Source: Chloroflexota bacterium (GTDB lineage: Bacteria > Chloroflexota > Anaerolineae > Anaerolineales > Villigracilaceae). From it: a DNA stretch of 33,857 bases. The notes beneath the pieces are model-generated. The model did not search any database, was not told the origin of the DNA, and saw nothing but the letters and a program-made list of their open reading frames with translations. Where the stretch lies: assembly GCA_019873735.1 (NCBI GenBank), contig JAIOAQ010000032.1, positions 1 through 33,857 of the forward strand, in the 5' to 3' direction. Below, piece after piece: positions 23,478 to 31,058 of this stretch; position 1 is the stretch's first letter; the number at the start of each line of letters is the position of its first letter. A program made the translations under genes and the position numbers.

Positions 23478-23834
23478 CTACACCCACTCCAACAATCCTT
23501 TGCGCCAGACATACAAAAGTCCGGCAACGAGGATGCCAATAAATACGATTCCCTCGGTGACAACAAACAGGGGCAGTTTATCCAGCGTCACTGCCCAAGG
23601 GAATAAGAAGACGGTCTCCACATCAAAGATAAGAAAGACCAGCGCAAAAACATAGTATTGCGCCTTGAACTGAACCCAACTTTCCCCCACCGTCTCAATT
23701 CCGCACTCGTATGTGCTTTGTTTGATGGGATTAGGCTTTTTAGGTCCCAGAACCCAAGCCAGCACCAACGCTGCAACCGGGATGAAACCAGCCACAATCA
23801 AAAAGACACCAATATACAACCATTCGTTATGCAT
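23478..23834 (-). CDS. nuoA: NADH-quinone oxidoreductase subunit A
   Basis: This 118-residue, three-helix subunit is the first gene of the operon. The family motif is clear: YECGIE (42-47), QFKAQYYVFALVFLIFDVET (55-74) with Asp71 and Glu73, then FLFPWA. Its quinone-side loop containing ECG contacts NuoD and NuoH in known structures. The ATG at 23834 is chosen because GCGGAG stands five to six bases upstream and because it gives the normal family length; a longer frame to 23927 has no support. NuoB, C and D, which usually follow, are not here. Confidence 0.95.
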   Translation of the reverse strand: MHNEWLYIGVFLIVAGFIPVAALVLAWVLGPKKPNPIKQSTYECGIETVGESWVQFKAQYYVFALVFLIFDVETVFLFPWAVTLDKLPLFVVTEGIVFIGILVAGLLYVWRKGLLEWV

Positions 23835-23887
23835 AAACACTCCGCATTGTTGGATGGAAGTGATACCCTGGCCGAGAGAACAGGGGG

Positions 23888-23896
23888 ATTTTACCA
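23888..23896 (-). promoter_or_regulatory. extended -10 promoter of nuoA
   Basis: On the minus strand the sequence TTTGTGGTAAAAT gives TAAAAT (23893-23888) with TGG before it, but no convincing -35. The same TGGTAAAA string occurs in the murE and riboswitch promoters and at 33772-33780. The predicted leader is about 47 bases long. Confidence 0.45.
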
Positions 23897-23965
23897 CAAA
23901 GCCGGCGGTTGAGGCCGATCCGGGCATCCATTTTTTACTGGATTTTTATCCCATCTTGCCGGGCG

Positions 23966-24763
23966 CTATGCGGCACGTCGCATGCGCCGCCAGAACCAAC
24001 GCAGGATATCCTCAAGGAAGGGGAAACCCAGCACGGTGGCCAGCCCAGAACCGAGCATGCCGGCAATGCGCGCCGGGCCGCCAGACAAGCCAAGGAACTT
24101 AACCGCCTGGATTTCGACCACTTGCGAGGAAAGCGTTTGCCGGCTCTCTGCCCCGCCGGTTAACGGCACAAAGCGCAGACTCAAATGCACCACGCCGCGA
24201 TAAGTGCCAACATCTGAAGGGTGTAAACTCCAACGAAACGTCACCGGCCGGCCCGGCAGAAGTTGGTCAGACTGGGTTTCGGAGGGTTCGATCAGCATGC
24301 CCGCCAGGTCAAGGCGGGATTCGGCGATGACGGTATGCGTCTCATACAGGTCGGGGATCTGAACCGTCTCGCCGGTGACCGTGTGGCCGGCGATTTCAGC
24401 CGTCGGCGTCATGCCACCGAGTTCGTCAACTTCCAGCGTCAGGCGCAAGACGTCGGAATCGCCTACCCGGATTTTGTGGGGGAACTCCAGGGTGAGGCGG
24501 CGAGATTCGAGCAGGGCCGGGGCAGGGCCGGCCGACGGCGGCATAGAAACCAGAGGAGGAATCGGCGCAGCCCCCGGCGCGGGAACGGTGGCCGCAGGGG
24601 CGGGGGGCGGCAAGATGACCGGGCCGGCAGCCGTTGGCGCGGCTTCCGGTGCAGGGGCCGCCTCTTGAGGCGGTTGGCTGCTGCCGGCACATGCAGATAA
24701 TCCGATTGCAATCGCTAAAAGGACCAAAAAGGCCGGCAGGCGGAGAATCTGTGCAGGGCGCAT
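23966..24763 (-). CDS. hypothetical lipoprotein with Pro/Ala-rich linker
   Basis: This 265-residue protein has a signal peptide ending in lipobox LSAC (Cys25), so it is probably lipid-anchored outside the membrane. A Pro/Ala linker (about 30-80) leads to a beta-rich domain (about 85-215: RRLTLEFPHKIRVGDSDVLR and similar strands). Near the C-terminus there is a short hydrophobic stretch, then FWRRMRRAA. No family is recognised. AAGGAA precedes the ATG. It follows the small membrane protein at 24782 by 18 bp and is probably co-transcribed with it and the nucleotidyltransferase-fold gene. Confidence 0.8.
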   Translation of the reverse strand: MRPAQILRLPAFLVLLAIAIGLSACAGSSQPPQEAAPAPEAAPTAAGPVILPPPAPAATVPAPGAAPIPPLVSMPPSAGPAPALLESRRLTLEFPHKIRVGDSDVLRLTLEVDELGGMTPTAEIAGHTVTGETVQIPDLYETHTVIAESRLDLAGMLIEPSETQSDQLLPGRPVTFRWSLHPSDVGTYRGVVHLSLRFVPLTGGAESRQTLSSQVVEIQAVKFLGLSGGPARIAGMLGSGLATVLGFPFLEDILRWFWRRMRRAA

Positions 24764-24781
24764 ACGATTTTCCTTATCGGG

Positions 24782-24985
24782 TCAGGAACCCGGCCTGAGA
24801 ACAGGCAACCAGGCTGCGGGTCCGGGAAGGACCGCCGCCGGGGTGGGGACTTGCAACTCGCCCGGCTCGAAACGCTGGATACGACGTTCGCGAACGGATG
24901 GCAGGAATCCCCACAGGAGAAAAGCCAAAGAGATCAGCAAAATAAGCAGGGCAAGCACGAGGCGCACGCGCCGTCGAGCATTCAT
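24782..24985 (-). CDS. hypothetical small single-pass membrane protein
   Basis: This 67-residue protein has a basic start (MNARRRVR), one membrane helix (LVLALLILLISLAFLLWGFL) and a Pro-rich tail. It has a good ribosome site (GAGGTG) and its ATG overlaps the stop of the upstream gene as ATGA, which supports a real, coupled gene. The family is unknown. The inside-positive start suggests that the tail is outside, where it could meet the lipoprotein encoded next. Confidence 0.7.
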   Translation of the reverse strand: MNARRRVRLVLALLILLISLAFLLWGFLPSVRERRIQRFEPGELQVPTPAAVLPGPAAWLPVLRPGS

Positions 24986-25734
24986 CTGGTCACCTCCTCG
25001 ACTTCAGTGTACCAGCGCAGGCGGGTACCTACCCGGTCGCGTATCTTCCAAAAAAGCGGCTTAGACATGGCGGTGAGCATGCGGCGGATGCGTTCTATAC
25101 GCGAAAGTACCGTCTGGCGTTCTGGCTGAGACAGGTTGAGGTCGTCCGAAAGCAGGAGGCTCTCAATCCGCTCCAGGTTGAGCAAAATCGTCCGGTACAG
25201 GCCCCAGTAACGCAGACAGAGGCGGGCGACGCGGTGCAGGTTGATCTTGCCATTGTCGTCGCGGCCAAGTTCATTGTTGAGCAAAAGGGCAATGATGTCA
25301 AGGGCGTCTTTGCGGTTGAGTTCAACGATTTGAAGTTTTGAGAGCAGCAAGTCGGCCAGCGGGACGGTAAGGGGATCAAGTTCCAGGCGGCCGCGCAGAG
25401 GCAGTTTGTGGCACATCTCAAAGTCGCCAACAAAAACGTCTATGTGACGGCCGGTCTCTTGATGGTAGTAAATCTGGCGGCGATTGCCGTTGAGGGTGTT
25501 GAATTGCTTGTCGGGCAGGTAGCCAAGAGAACGGAAGAATTTTTCCAGCCGCGGTTTCTCTCTGCGGGAGACGACGAAATCAATATCCGGGTATTCACGC
25601 TGGAAACACTGGTGGTCTTGCGGGCCGTGAACGCGCACTGCCAGCCCGCCGATCACGCGCATCTGGATATCGGCCTGGCGGGCGGCTTCCATCAAACGAT
25701 TCATCTCAGAAAAGATTTCGTAAGGCTCGCTCAT
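24982..25734 (-). CDS. nucleotidyltransferase-fold protein (AbiEii-like)
   Basis: This 250-residue protein has the minimal nucleotidyltransferase motifs: VIGGLAVRVHG (Gly29-Gly30), PDIDFVV (Asp50-x-Asp52) and a third acidic residue in GRHIDVFVGDFEM (Asp99). LLLSKLQIVELNRKDALDI (about 130-147), common in this superfamily, follows. Such proteins transfer NMP to proteins, tRNA or antibiotics; AbiEii-type toxins belong here, but no antitoxin-like partner is adjacent. The C-terminal third is helical and charged. The ATG at 25734 has AGGAG four bases upstream; a longer frame to 25773 has none. It heads a small operon with a membrane protein and a lipoprotein. The substrate is unknown. Confidence 0.75.
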   Translation of the reverse strand: MSEPYEIFSEMNRLMEAARQADIQMRVIGGLAVRVHGPQDHQCFQREYPDIDFVVSRREKPRLEKFFRSLGYLPDKQFNTLNGNRRQIYYHQETGRHIDVFVGDFEMCHKLPLRGRLELDPLTVPLADLLLSKLQIVELNRKDALDIIALLLNNELGRDDNGKINLHRVARLCLRYWGLYRTILLNLERIESLLLSDDLNLSQPERQTVLSRIERIRRMLTAMSKPLFWKIRDRVGTRLRWYTEVEEVTR

Positions 25735-25794
25735 AAATCTCCTGGGGACTGTCTCTAAGGCCACGAATTTCACGAAGGAAGGCGAGTTTTCCCG

Positions 25795-25866
25795 GTAACT
25801 GCCTGCTCTAACCCTCCCGCAGGTTAGAATGGCGCCGGCAAAACCTGCGGGAGGACAGGCGGTTAC
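25795..25866. repeat. palindromic repeat element, copy 3 (shortened)
   Basis: This is a 72-bp version of the element at 4376-4497. Outer arms GTAACTGCCTG / CAGGCGGTTAC and inner arms CCTCCCGCAGGTT / AACCTGCGGGAGG are kept, while the centre is reduced to about 12 bases. It stands in the 205-bp gap between the permease and nucleotidyltransferase genes on the minus strand and could end transcription of the former. The rest of this gap shows nothing clear. Confidence 0.85.
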
Positions 25867-25939
25867 TATTCTCAGCGTTTTTCGGGGCGTGCGTGGCCAA
25901 TTGCTTTCACCAACGCGCTAGAAGCAGACTGCCCATGTT

Positions 25940-27586
25940 TTATTCTACCGGAATTTCGGCGTGAATTTTGTCCACGTTGATGCCCTTACGTTTTCGATAA
26001 GCGCGAAAGCCAAGGTAAATGGCGGCCGCCAAAACGTAATTGGCCAGCATGTACAGGATGGAGGTGCCGTTCTTGTATCCATTCTCGTTGATGCTGTAGC
26101 CAATGCCGTACAGGGCGTTCGGGTCAAGAATCCATTCGTAAAGCAGGAAGACCAGGAAGCCGCCAAAGATGACGCCAGCCACCGTAATCAGCGGAACGCC
26201 GAAGACGGTATATTTGGCAATCGGCGAGGCCTTATACAGGTCCGGCTTACGGAAGGGGAGCAGAATGGCAGCAATGGTCGTGCCCAGGTAGGTAACGGCA
26301 ATGACCAGCGTGGAGCACAGAGTCAGCGACTTGAAGCCGCCTACGTCATAGGCAAACAGATAGGAAATGACGATGGAAGGGATAAGCATGAGCAGCAGCG
26401 CATAGATGGGCGTGCCGGTGCGGCTGTCCACTTCGGCGACTTTTTCCGGCAGGAGACGGTCGAAAGCCGCGGCAAAGATAACGCGCGTGGAGGACAGGAA
26501 GACCGTGCCGCTCCAGCCAAACCACCACAGAGCCATTAGAAAGAGGACGATGAATTGCAGCACGCGGCTGGTCGAAAGGAAAGCGGCAAACAGCGCCGGA
26601 TAGGGCCAGACCGGCAGGGCGGGCGCGTCGGTGGTCAGGCCCCAGGCATAATTCCACCAGGCGGCGCCGGCCTGAACGTAGAAATCCCAGCCGATGGTCT
26701 TGCGGATGGCAGAGAGCAGGAGGATGGCCAGGAGAGTTGTCACACCCAGCGCCCAGCCCATGCCCGAAATATTCCGCTTGAAATCGGTGGCGCCGCGCAC
26801 TTCGCCATAGAGAGTCGCGCCCCAGTTGGGCCACAAATTAAAAAAGACAAGGTAGGGCAGCGTCAGGAAAATCAACCCCAGCGAGCCGCCGCTGAAAGGC
26901 AAACTCGCCCCGGCGTTGCTGCCCAGCGCGGCCGTCGCGTCGTACACGCCCGGTTGAGCGCCAAAGAGGGCAACGGCATTGGTCTCCAGGGCAGAGCGGA
27001 AGGCTGCCGGGCTGCCGCCCAAAAGCAAAGCAATCACAATCAACAGGCCCAGCATGCCGCCGTAAAAACACACTTTCTGGATCCGGGCGTAGGTGCGCAT
27101 GCCCAAGGCAATGTAAATACTGACCAACGCCAGCGTGATGAGCGAACTGACAAAAAGCGGCGTGCCCGAGCCGGCAAACCAGAGAGCGGCATCTTTGGCC
27201 CCGGCAATGCCCAGCAAAGGCACCAGCACAATGTGGCGCAGCATATCGCCATATAACGGCACCCACAACCACAAGATGAACCACCAGCCGGTGACGGCCA
27301 GCACAAAGCCGATGCCGCCGCCCAGAATGCGGCTCTGCCAGACGTAGTCGCCGCCCGAGCGCGGCATGACGGCAATCAACGCCGCGTAGACGATGACCTC
27401 AAAGAAGATAAATACCGCGCTGATGATTAGCGCCGGCACCAACCCGCCGCCAAAGTAGTACATCTGGCTGAAACTGTACAGGCCCAGCGTAATCAGGTTG
27501 ATGGAAAACAACGCGTAGATAAACGCGTCGAAGACCGACCACGAACGCACCAGGCCGGTCGCTTTGCGGACAAACAAATTGCTCAT
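25940..27586 (-). CDS. APC-superfamily amino acid permease
   Basis: This 548-residue membrane transporter of the amino acid-polyamine-organocation superfamily has about twelve hydrophobic segments. The N-terminal half carries the family-type start (SWSVFDAFIYALFSINLITL), and AVMPRSGGDYVWQSRILGG resembles the PxxGGxY substrate-site region seen in APC members. TM8-like VIFAAAFDRLLPEKVAEVDS and TPIYALLLMLIPSIVISYLF are also typical. The substrate is likely an amino acid or polyamine but cannot be named. The ATG at 27586 has GGAGGAG six bases upstream. It follows the metallophosphoesterase gene on the same strand, with a hairpin between them. Confidence 0.88.
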   Translation of the reverse strand: MSNLFVRKATGLVRSWSVFDAFIYALFSINLITLGLYSFSQMYYFGGGLVPALIISAVFIFFEVIVYAALIAVMPRSGGDYVWQSRILGGGIGFVLAVTGWWFILWLWVPLYGDMLRHIVLVPLLGIAGAKDAALWFAGSGTPLFVSSLITLALVSIYIALGMRTYARIQKVCFYGGMLGLLIVIALLLGGSPAAFRSALETNAVALFGAQPGVYDATAALGSNAGASLPFSGGSLGLIFLTLPYLVFFNLWPNWGATLYGEVRGATDFKRNISGMGWALGVTTLLAILLLSAIRKTIGWDFYVQAGAAWWNYAWGLTTDAPALPVWPYPALFAAFLSTSRVLQFIVLFLMALWWFGWSGTVFLSSTRVIFAAAFDRLLPEKVAEVDSRTGTPIYALLLMLIPSIVISYLFAYDVGGFKSLTLCSTLVIAVTYLGTTIAAILLPFRKPDLYKASPIAKYTVFGVPLITVAGVIFGGFLVFLLYEWILDPNALYGIGYSINENGYKNGTSILYMLANYVLAAAIYLGFRAYRKRKGINVDKIHAEIPVE

Positions 27587-27610
27587 GGCTACTCCTCCAG
27601 GCAAAATGTT

Positions 27611-27639
27611 AACAGGCAGAACGAGATCTGCCTGCTGTT
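27611..27639 (-). terminator. hairpin overlapping the metallophosphoesterase stop codon
   Basis: AACAGGCAGA (27611-27620) pairs with TCTGCCTGCTGTT (27627-27639) apart from a small bulge. On the minus strand it is followed by AACATTTTG, a poor T tract. It may be a weak terminator or attenuator before the permease gene. Confidence 0.45.
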
Positions 27640-28579
27640 ACCCTGTCGTCAAAACGTAATTCTGGAGTTTCCCGCGCTCCAGTTTGACCAGCGCGCCCAG
27701 CAGAACACCCTGTTCGTACATGGAGCCGGGGTTGAGGCACAGCGTCTTGCCAACGCGGGAGACGCCGCGCCCTTCGTGGATGTGTCCGTGCAGGCCCAGC
27801 AAGGGCTGGGTCTGTTCGATGACCTGGCGCAAGGCCGTCGAACCCACCGGCACAAGCGACTGGCCGGCGTGTTTGGGGCGCAGGCTGGCATCCAGTTCGG
27901 GGGCCTCGTCCAGGTTGGATTTATAGGGCGGAACATGAATGTTGAAAATGGCGCGCTGCGGCGCCTTGAGTTGCGCCACCATCGCCTCATACCGGACCTT
28001 GAGTTGCTCCTCACCCTCTTCGCGGTACGTATGCCAGGGAGTAGGATTGCTCCAGCCCGAGGAAATCATCTCGTGGTGATCATCCAGCGGGATGACCTGC
28101 CCCTCGGACAGAATCACGTGGCGGGTAGCGCGAACGAGGTCGTCCACCGCGAACATGTCATCGTTGCCCGGGCAGACGTAGACGCGCAAATCGGTACCTT
28201 CCAGTTTCTTATCGGCCAGTTCCATCCAGCGCTGAAAGGTTTTGAGGACTTCGTCCAGAAAAAGGGCATGAATTTTATCCGGCGCTTGTTCCAACTCGGC
28301 AAGTTCATCCGGGGTGGTCAGATAAGGATAGTAGCCGCGGCTGCGAATGCGCTTGAGCATGTCTTCAAGTTCATCAGAAGCCCGGACTTCAAAGACTTGC
28401 TCCAACAGGGTAATCCGGTAGTTCTGCCCGCCCTGATGCACTACCGGGACAATGGCCTTGCCCGTCATGTCGCCGCCTAAAATGAGAACATCTGCTTCGT
28501 AAAATTTCCCCGCGTTTAAAAACTTGCTCCAGCAAATATCTGAACCGTGGATATCGGTGGCAAAGAATAAAGTGGTCAC
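27638..28579 (-). CDS. calcineurin-like metallophosphoesterase
   Basis: This 313-residue phosphoesterase shows all the metal-binding motifs of the calcineurin family: ATDIHGSD (Asp9-x-His11), LILGGDMTG (GD), VCPGNDDM (GND), a His in IFNIHVPPYKS and LGLHGHIHEG (GHxH). It should hold two metal ions and cleave a phosphate ester; the substrate is unknown. The GTG at 28579 starts directly before TTLFFATDIHG, as in relatives, with AAGGAA eight bases upstream. The much longer frame to 28996 would absorb a separate gene at 28603 and has no family similarity in its first 139 residues. It is probably co-transcribed with that small gene. Confidence 0.85.
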   Translation of the reverse strand: MTTLFFATDIHGSDICWSKFLNAGKFYEADVLILGGDMTGKAIVPVVHQGGQNYRITLLEQVFEVRASDELEDMLKRIRSRGYYPYLTTPDELAELEQAPDKIHALFLDEVLKTFQRWMELADKKLEGTDLRVYVCPGNDDMFAVDDLVRATRHVILSEGQVIPLDDHHEMISSGWSNPTPWHTYREEGEEQLKVRYEAMVAQLKAPQRAIFNIHVPPYKSNLDEAPELDASLRPKHAGQSLVPVGSTALRQVIEQTQPLLGLHGHIHEGRGVSRVGKTLCLNPGSMYEQGVLLGALVKLERGKLQNYVLTTG

Positions 28580-28602
28580 GCGGCAGTTTCCTTGTACGTT
28601 TT

Positions 28603-28833
28603 TTAAATGCGCAACACCTGATGCGTATCGCTGCGGGTCAGGTGTATGAGGATTGGCCAGATAAAGCGTCTTCTGCGCCGCGTCAGCCGAAGGCCGCCTG
28701 CCACACTCATCACAAGCAAGGCCGACGCCGGAGCAAAAAATTGCTGGCGGATAGCGCGCTCTTTTAGCACAGGTTCCCAAACCAGCAATACAAACGACAG
28801 GCACAAAATGGCAAAGAGAGTCCGTTTGGCCAT
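28603..28833 (-). CDS. hypothetical small membrane protein, possibly leaderless
   Basis: This 76-residue protein has two hydrophobic segments (TLFAILCLSFVLLVWEPVL and FFAPASALLVMSVAGGL) and a very basic stretch, RLTRRRRRF. No family is recognised. The ATG at 28833 lacks a ribosome site but has TATAAT ending seven bases upstream, so the transcript could begin at the start codon. The metallophosphoesterase follows after 23 bp. Confidence 0.6.
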   Translation of the reverse strand: MAKRTLFAILCLSFVLLVWEPVLKERAIRQQFFAPASALLVMSVAGGLRLTRRRRRFIWPILIHLTRSDTHQVLRI

Positions 28834-28840
28834 TGCAATT

Positions 28841-28846
28841 ATTATA
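28841..28846 (-). promoter_or_regulatory. consensus -10 box seven bases before a start codon
   Basis: TATAAT on the minus strand (28846-28841) lies seven bases before the ATG at 28833. A matching -35 is not clear. The arrangement predicts a leaderless mRNA for the small membrane protein. Confidence 0.5.
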
Positions 28847-28924
28847 CTCGTTTGGAACATAATTTTGCAGCAAGTGTAATACAAGCGTCAATTTCGTTGT
28901 AGAATGATATTGCCATCGCAAATG

Positions 28925-28961
28925 CTTTGCACAGGTCACGCTTGAAGCGTGACCTGCAAAG
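28925..28961. repeat. perfect hairpin upstream of the acyltransferase gene
   Basis: CTTTGC and AGGTCACGCTT pair with AAGCGTGACCT and GCAAAG around a tiny loop. The only flaw is a two-base bulge, AC, at 28931-28932. No T-run follows on either strand. It stands in the divergent gap between 28833 and 28989 and could be a repeat, a protein site or an mRNA leader structure. Confidence 0.7.
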
Positions 28962-28988
28962 CCCATAGAGTCTCGGTGTTCGGTGCCT

Positions 28989-29708
28989 ATGAACAAAACC
29001 CTTTCTCATCTTGCCGCGTGGTGCGCCCAGGAACTCATCTGGGGCGGTGAATTGCTGGGAAGCGAAAATCTGCCCGCCAGGGGGCCGGCGGTTTTCGTCT
29101 GTAATCATCTGGGCGCGCTGGGACCGATCGCTGCATACGCATCCATCCCCTTCGAGTTGCATTTCTGGATTCACGCCGACATGCTGGACCCGCTACGGGC
29201 TCCCGATTACCTGCGGCTGGATTTTGTTGAGCCGCAGTTGCACATCCCGCCGCCGTTCAGCCGCTGGCTGGCCGCTGCTATCAGCAAGGTCCACGTGCCG
29301 CTTCTGCATGCTATTGGCGGCATCCCCGTCTATCAAAGTGTGGAACAAATCTCGCAAACATTTGCCCTGAGCCTCGAGGTGCTGGAAGGGGGCGGTTTTC
29401 TGCTCATCTTTCCAGAGGACGCTACTCGGCCGGCAGATGAACGCAGCCAGATGTCGCCGTTCAAAAAGGGATTTGCGCGGCTGGGTGAACTGTACTATGA
29501 ACGCACCCGCCAGCGTCTGCCCTTTTATCCGCTCGCGGTGCACCCCGCTTCGTTGAGCGTTCGGCTGGGGCCACCCATTTACTTCAACCCGCTTAACCCG
29601 CCTGCAACCGAACGCCAACGCATCAAAAGCGCGCTGGAACATTTTATCTGCGAGATGTATATACAAGCAGAAGAGCAATCTCTTACCCATCTACGCCCCG
29701 TCGGTTGA
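28989..29708 (+). CDS. PlsC-like 1-acyl-glycerol-phosphate acyltransferase family protein
   Basis: This 239-residue membrane-associated acyltransferase has the PlsC fold (PF01553), normally transferring an acyl chain to a lysophospholipid. Motif I reads VCNHLGALG: His40 is present but the aspartate of the H-x4-D charge relay is Gly45. Motif III reads FPEDATRP in place of the usual FPEGTRS. Later PLAVHPA matches the family's motif IV region. These changes could mean another acceptor or weak activity. The ATG at 28989 (or GTG at 28983) has only a poor ribosome site. Distinct hairpins lie before and after the gene. Confidence 0.8.
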   Translation: MNKTLSHLAAWCAQELIWGGELLGSENLPARGPAVFVCNHLGALGPIAAYASIPFELHFWIHADMLDPLRAPDYLRLDFVEPQLHIPPPFSRWLAAAISKVHVPLLHAIGGIPVYQSVEQISQTFALSLEVLEGGGFLLIFPEDATRPADERSQMSPFKKGFARLGELYYERTRQRLPFYPLAVHPASLSVRLGPPIYFNPLNPPATERQRIKSALEHFICEMYIQAEEQSLTHLRPVG

Positions 29709-29742
29709 GGCTGCATTCAACAAGCAACAGTTGTCACGGTAT

Positions 29743-29771
29743 GCGAATCCCGCCACGCCGGCGGGATTCGC
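29743..29771. repeat. perfect hairpin after the acyltransferase gene
   Basis: GCGAATCCCGCC and GGCGGGATTCGC form a perfect 12-bp stem with a five-base loop. No T-run follows, so it is either a Rho-type or structural mRNA end or a repeat. It lies 35 bp after the stop codon at 29708. Confidence 0.7.
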
Positions 29772-29829
29772 GCTTGGTCAGCCTGCCGCATTCGAACCTA
29801 AGTTTGACTGAAAAGCACCTGCAAACCGC

Positions 29830-29858
29830 TTGAAAACAATGTAAAAAAGGCCGATAAT
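29830..29858 (+). promoter_or_regulatory. sigma70-type promoter of the lipoprotein gene
   Basis: TTGAAA (29830-29835), exactly 17 bases, then GATAAT (29853-29858). The predicted start is near 29865, about 32 bases before the ATG at 29897. Confidence 0.7.
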
Positions 29859-29896
29859 GTAATAAAAGAGTGCGTTGATTGAGAGGAGAGTGCGAG

Positions 29897-30988
29897 ATGA
29901 AAGAGCCGTTCCGCTCACCTGTAAGCATCGTCGTTTTTGTTTTGCTGATCAGCCTGGCATGTAATCTGCCGCTGGCTTCTACGCCTGCGCCGTCCCCACT
30001 GGCCCCCATCCCGATACCCACCGTCCAGCCGCCTGCCCCGCAGGCTGTAACCTTAGAAGCGCCTACCGCCGTTCCAACCATTGCTCATCAGATACGCCCG
30101 TCAGATACGCCGCCAACCAGCGGATTGCTGGTGTACGATGTCGAATCGTCCGGCACGGCACCAGAACGACGCGCCCCCTACGGCGACTCGTACAAGATCA
30201 ACCGGCTGGAGCGCCCCTTCCTGCAGGACATGACCTATGTGCCCGACCTGGATATTGTCACCTACACGGTTGGAGAAGACGCAACCTGGTATTACATTTC
30301 CATCAAACTGATTGGCGTAGACCCCAATAACAGCCTGGGTATTCACTACGGCGTGGAGATTGACGAAGACATAGACGGATTTGGCGACATCCTGATTTGG
30401 GTCAGCCCGCCCTACGGCGCGCAGTGGGACGTCAACGGCGTGCGCGTCCTGAAAGACAACAATCACAACACCGGTGGACGCTCTGCCACACAATCGGATG
30501 CGCCGTTTCCGGGCGACGGCTACGAGACTCAAATCTTCGACAGCGGGCAGGGAGACGATCCCGACCTGGCCTGGGTGCGCACGTATGCCGGCCTGCAATC
30601 CACCCTGCAAATCGCCTTCAAGAAATCGCTGACCAAAGGAGGCTTCATGTTGGGCGTGCTGGCCGATGCCGGCTGGAAGGATCCCGGCAAACTGGATTAC
30701 GTGGACCGCATCACCCTGGCCGAGGCCGGCTCGCCGGTGCGCGACAACAAGGAATATCCCCTCAAGGCACTATATGCGGTGGACAACTCCTGCCGGGAGG
30801 CAATCGGGTTCAAGCCGACCGGCGATGAGCCGCAACTCTGTCCCCGCCCCGAACCTACGCCGGGTGTCGCTGCCTGCCGCAATCCATCCCAATATCACGA
30901 CCAGGCGAGTTGCGAAGCGGCCAATTGCCGCTGGGTACGAGATCCAACCGTCCTGGTGGCAGTGGTTTATATCTGTGTAGCGCCATAG
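29897..30988 (+). CDS. hypothetical lipoprotein with Cys-rich C-terminus
   Basis: This 363-residue secreted protein has a signal peptide ending VLLISLAC (Cys22), a lipobox, then a Pro/Thr linker up to about residue 85. A beta-rich domain (about 95-285) follows, with YVPDLDIVTYTVGEDATWYY and an Asp-rich GVEIDEDIDGFGDILIW that could bind Ca2+. It resembles the CBM9/DOMON-like beta sandwich of secreted sugar-binding proteins, though I cannot confirm this. The C-terminal 50 residues hold several Cys (CRNPSQYHDQASCEAANC). GAGGAG stands eight bases before the ATG at 29897; the longer frame would start within that site. It is alone in its transcription unit. Confidence 0.8.
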   Translation: MKEPFRSPVSIVVFVLLISLACNLPLASTPAPSPLAPIPIPTVQPPAPQAVTLEAPTAVPTIAHQIRPSDTPPTSGLLVYDVESSGTAPERRAPYGDSYKINRLERPFLQDMTYVPDLDIVTYTVGEDATWYYISIKLIGVDPNNSLGIHYGVEIDEDIDGFGDILIWVSPPYGAQWDVNGVRVLKDNNHNTGGRSATQSDAPFPGDGYETQIFDSGQGDDPDLAWVRTYAGLQSTLQIAFKKSLTKGGFMLGVLADAGWKDPGKLDYVDRITLAEAGSPVRDNKEYPLKALYAVDNSCREAIGFKPTGDEPQLCPRPEPTPGVAACRNPSQYHDQASCEAANCRWVRDPTVLVAVVYICVAP

Positions 30989-31058
30989 GGACACTGAACA
31001 AAAACTTGAGTCTTTTGAGGAGCAAGTCCAACTCGAAGGTGAAATGCGCTTGCTCCGA

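Noticed and set aside
24982..25734. Toxin-antitoxin system (AbiE type)
   Set aside because: Only a nucleotidyltransferase-fold protein is seen; neither neighbour resembles an antitoxin, so the claim is not supported.
28580..28996. Long N-terminal extension of the metallophosphoesterase frame
   Set aside because: It overlaps the small membrane protein gene in another frame, lacks family similarity, and the GTG at 28579 sits directly before the conserved DxH motif.
31018..31056. Inverted repeat GGAGCAAG / CTTGCTCC after the lipoprotein gene as a terminator
   Set aside because: The 22-base loop is long, and no T-run follows on either strand.
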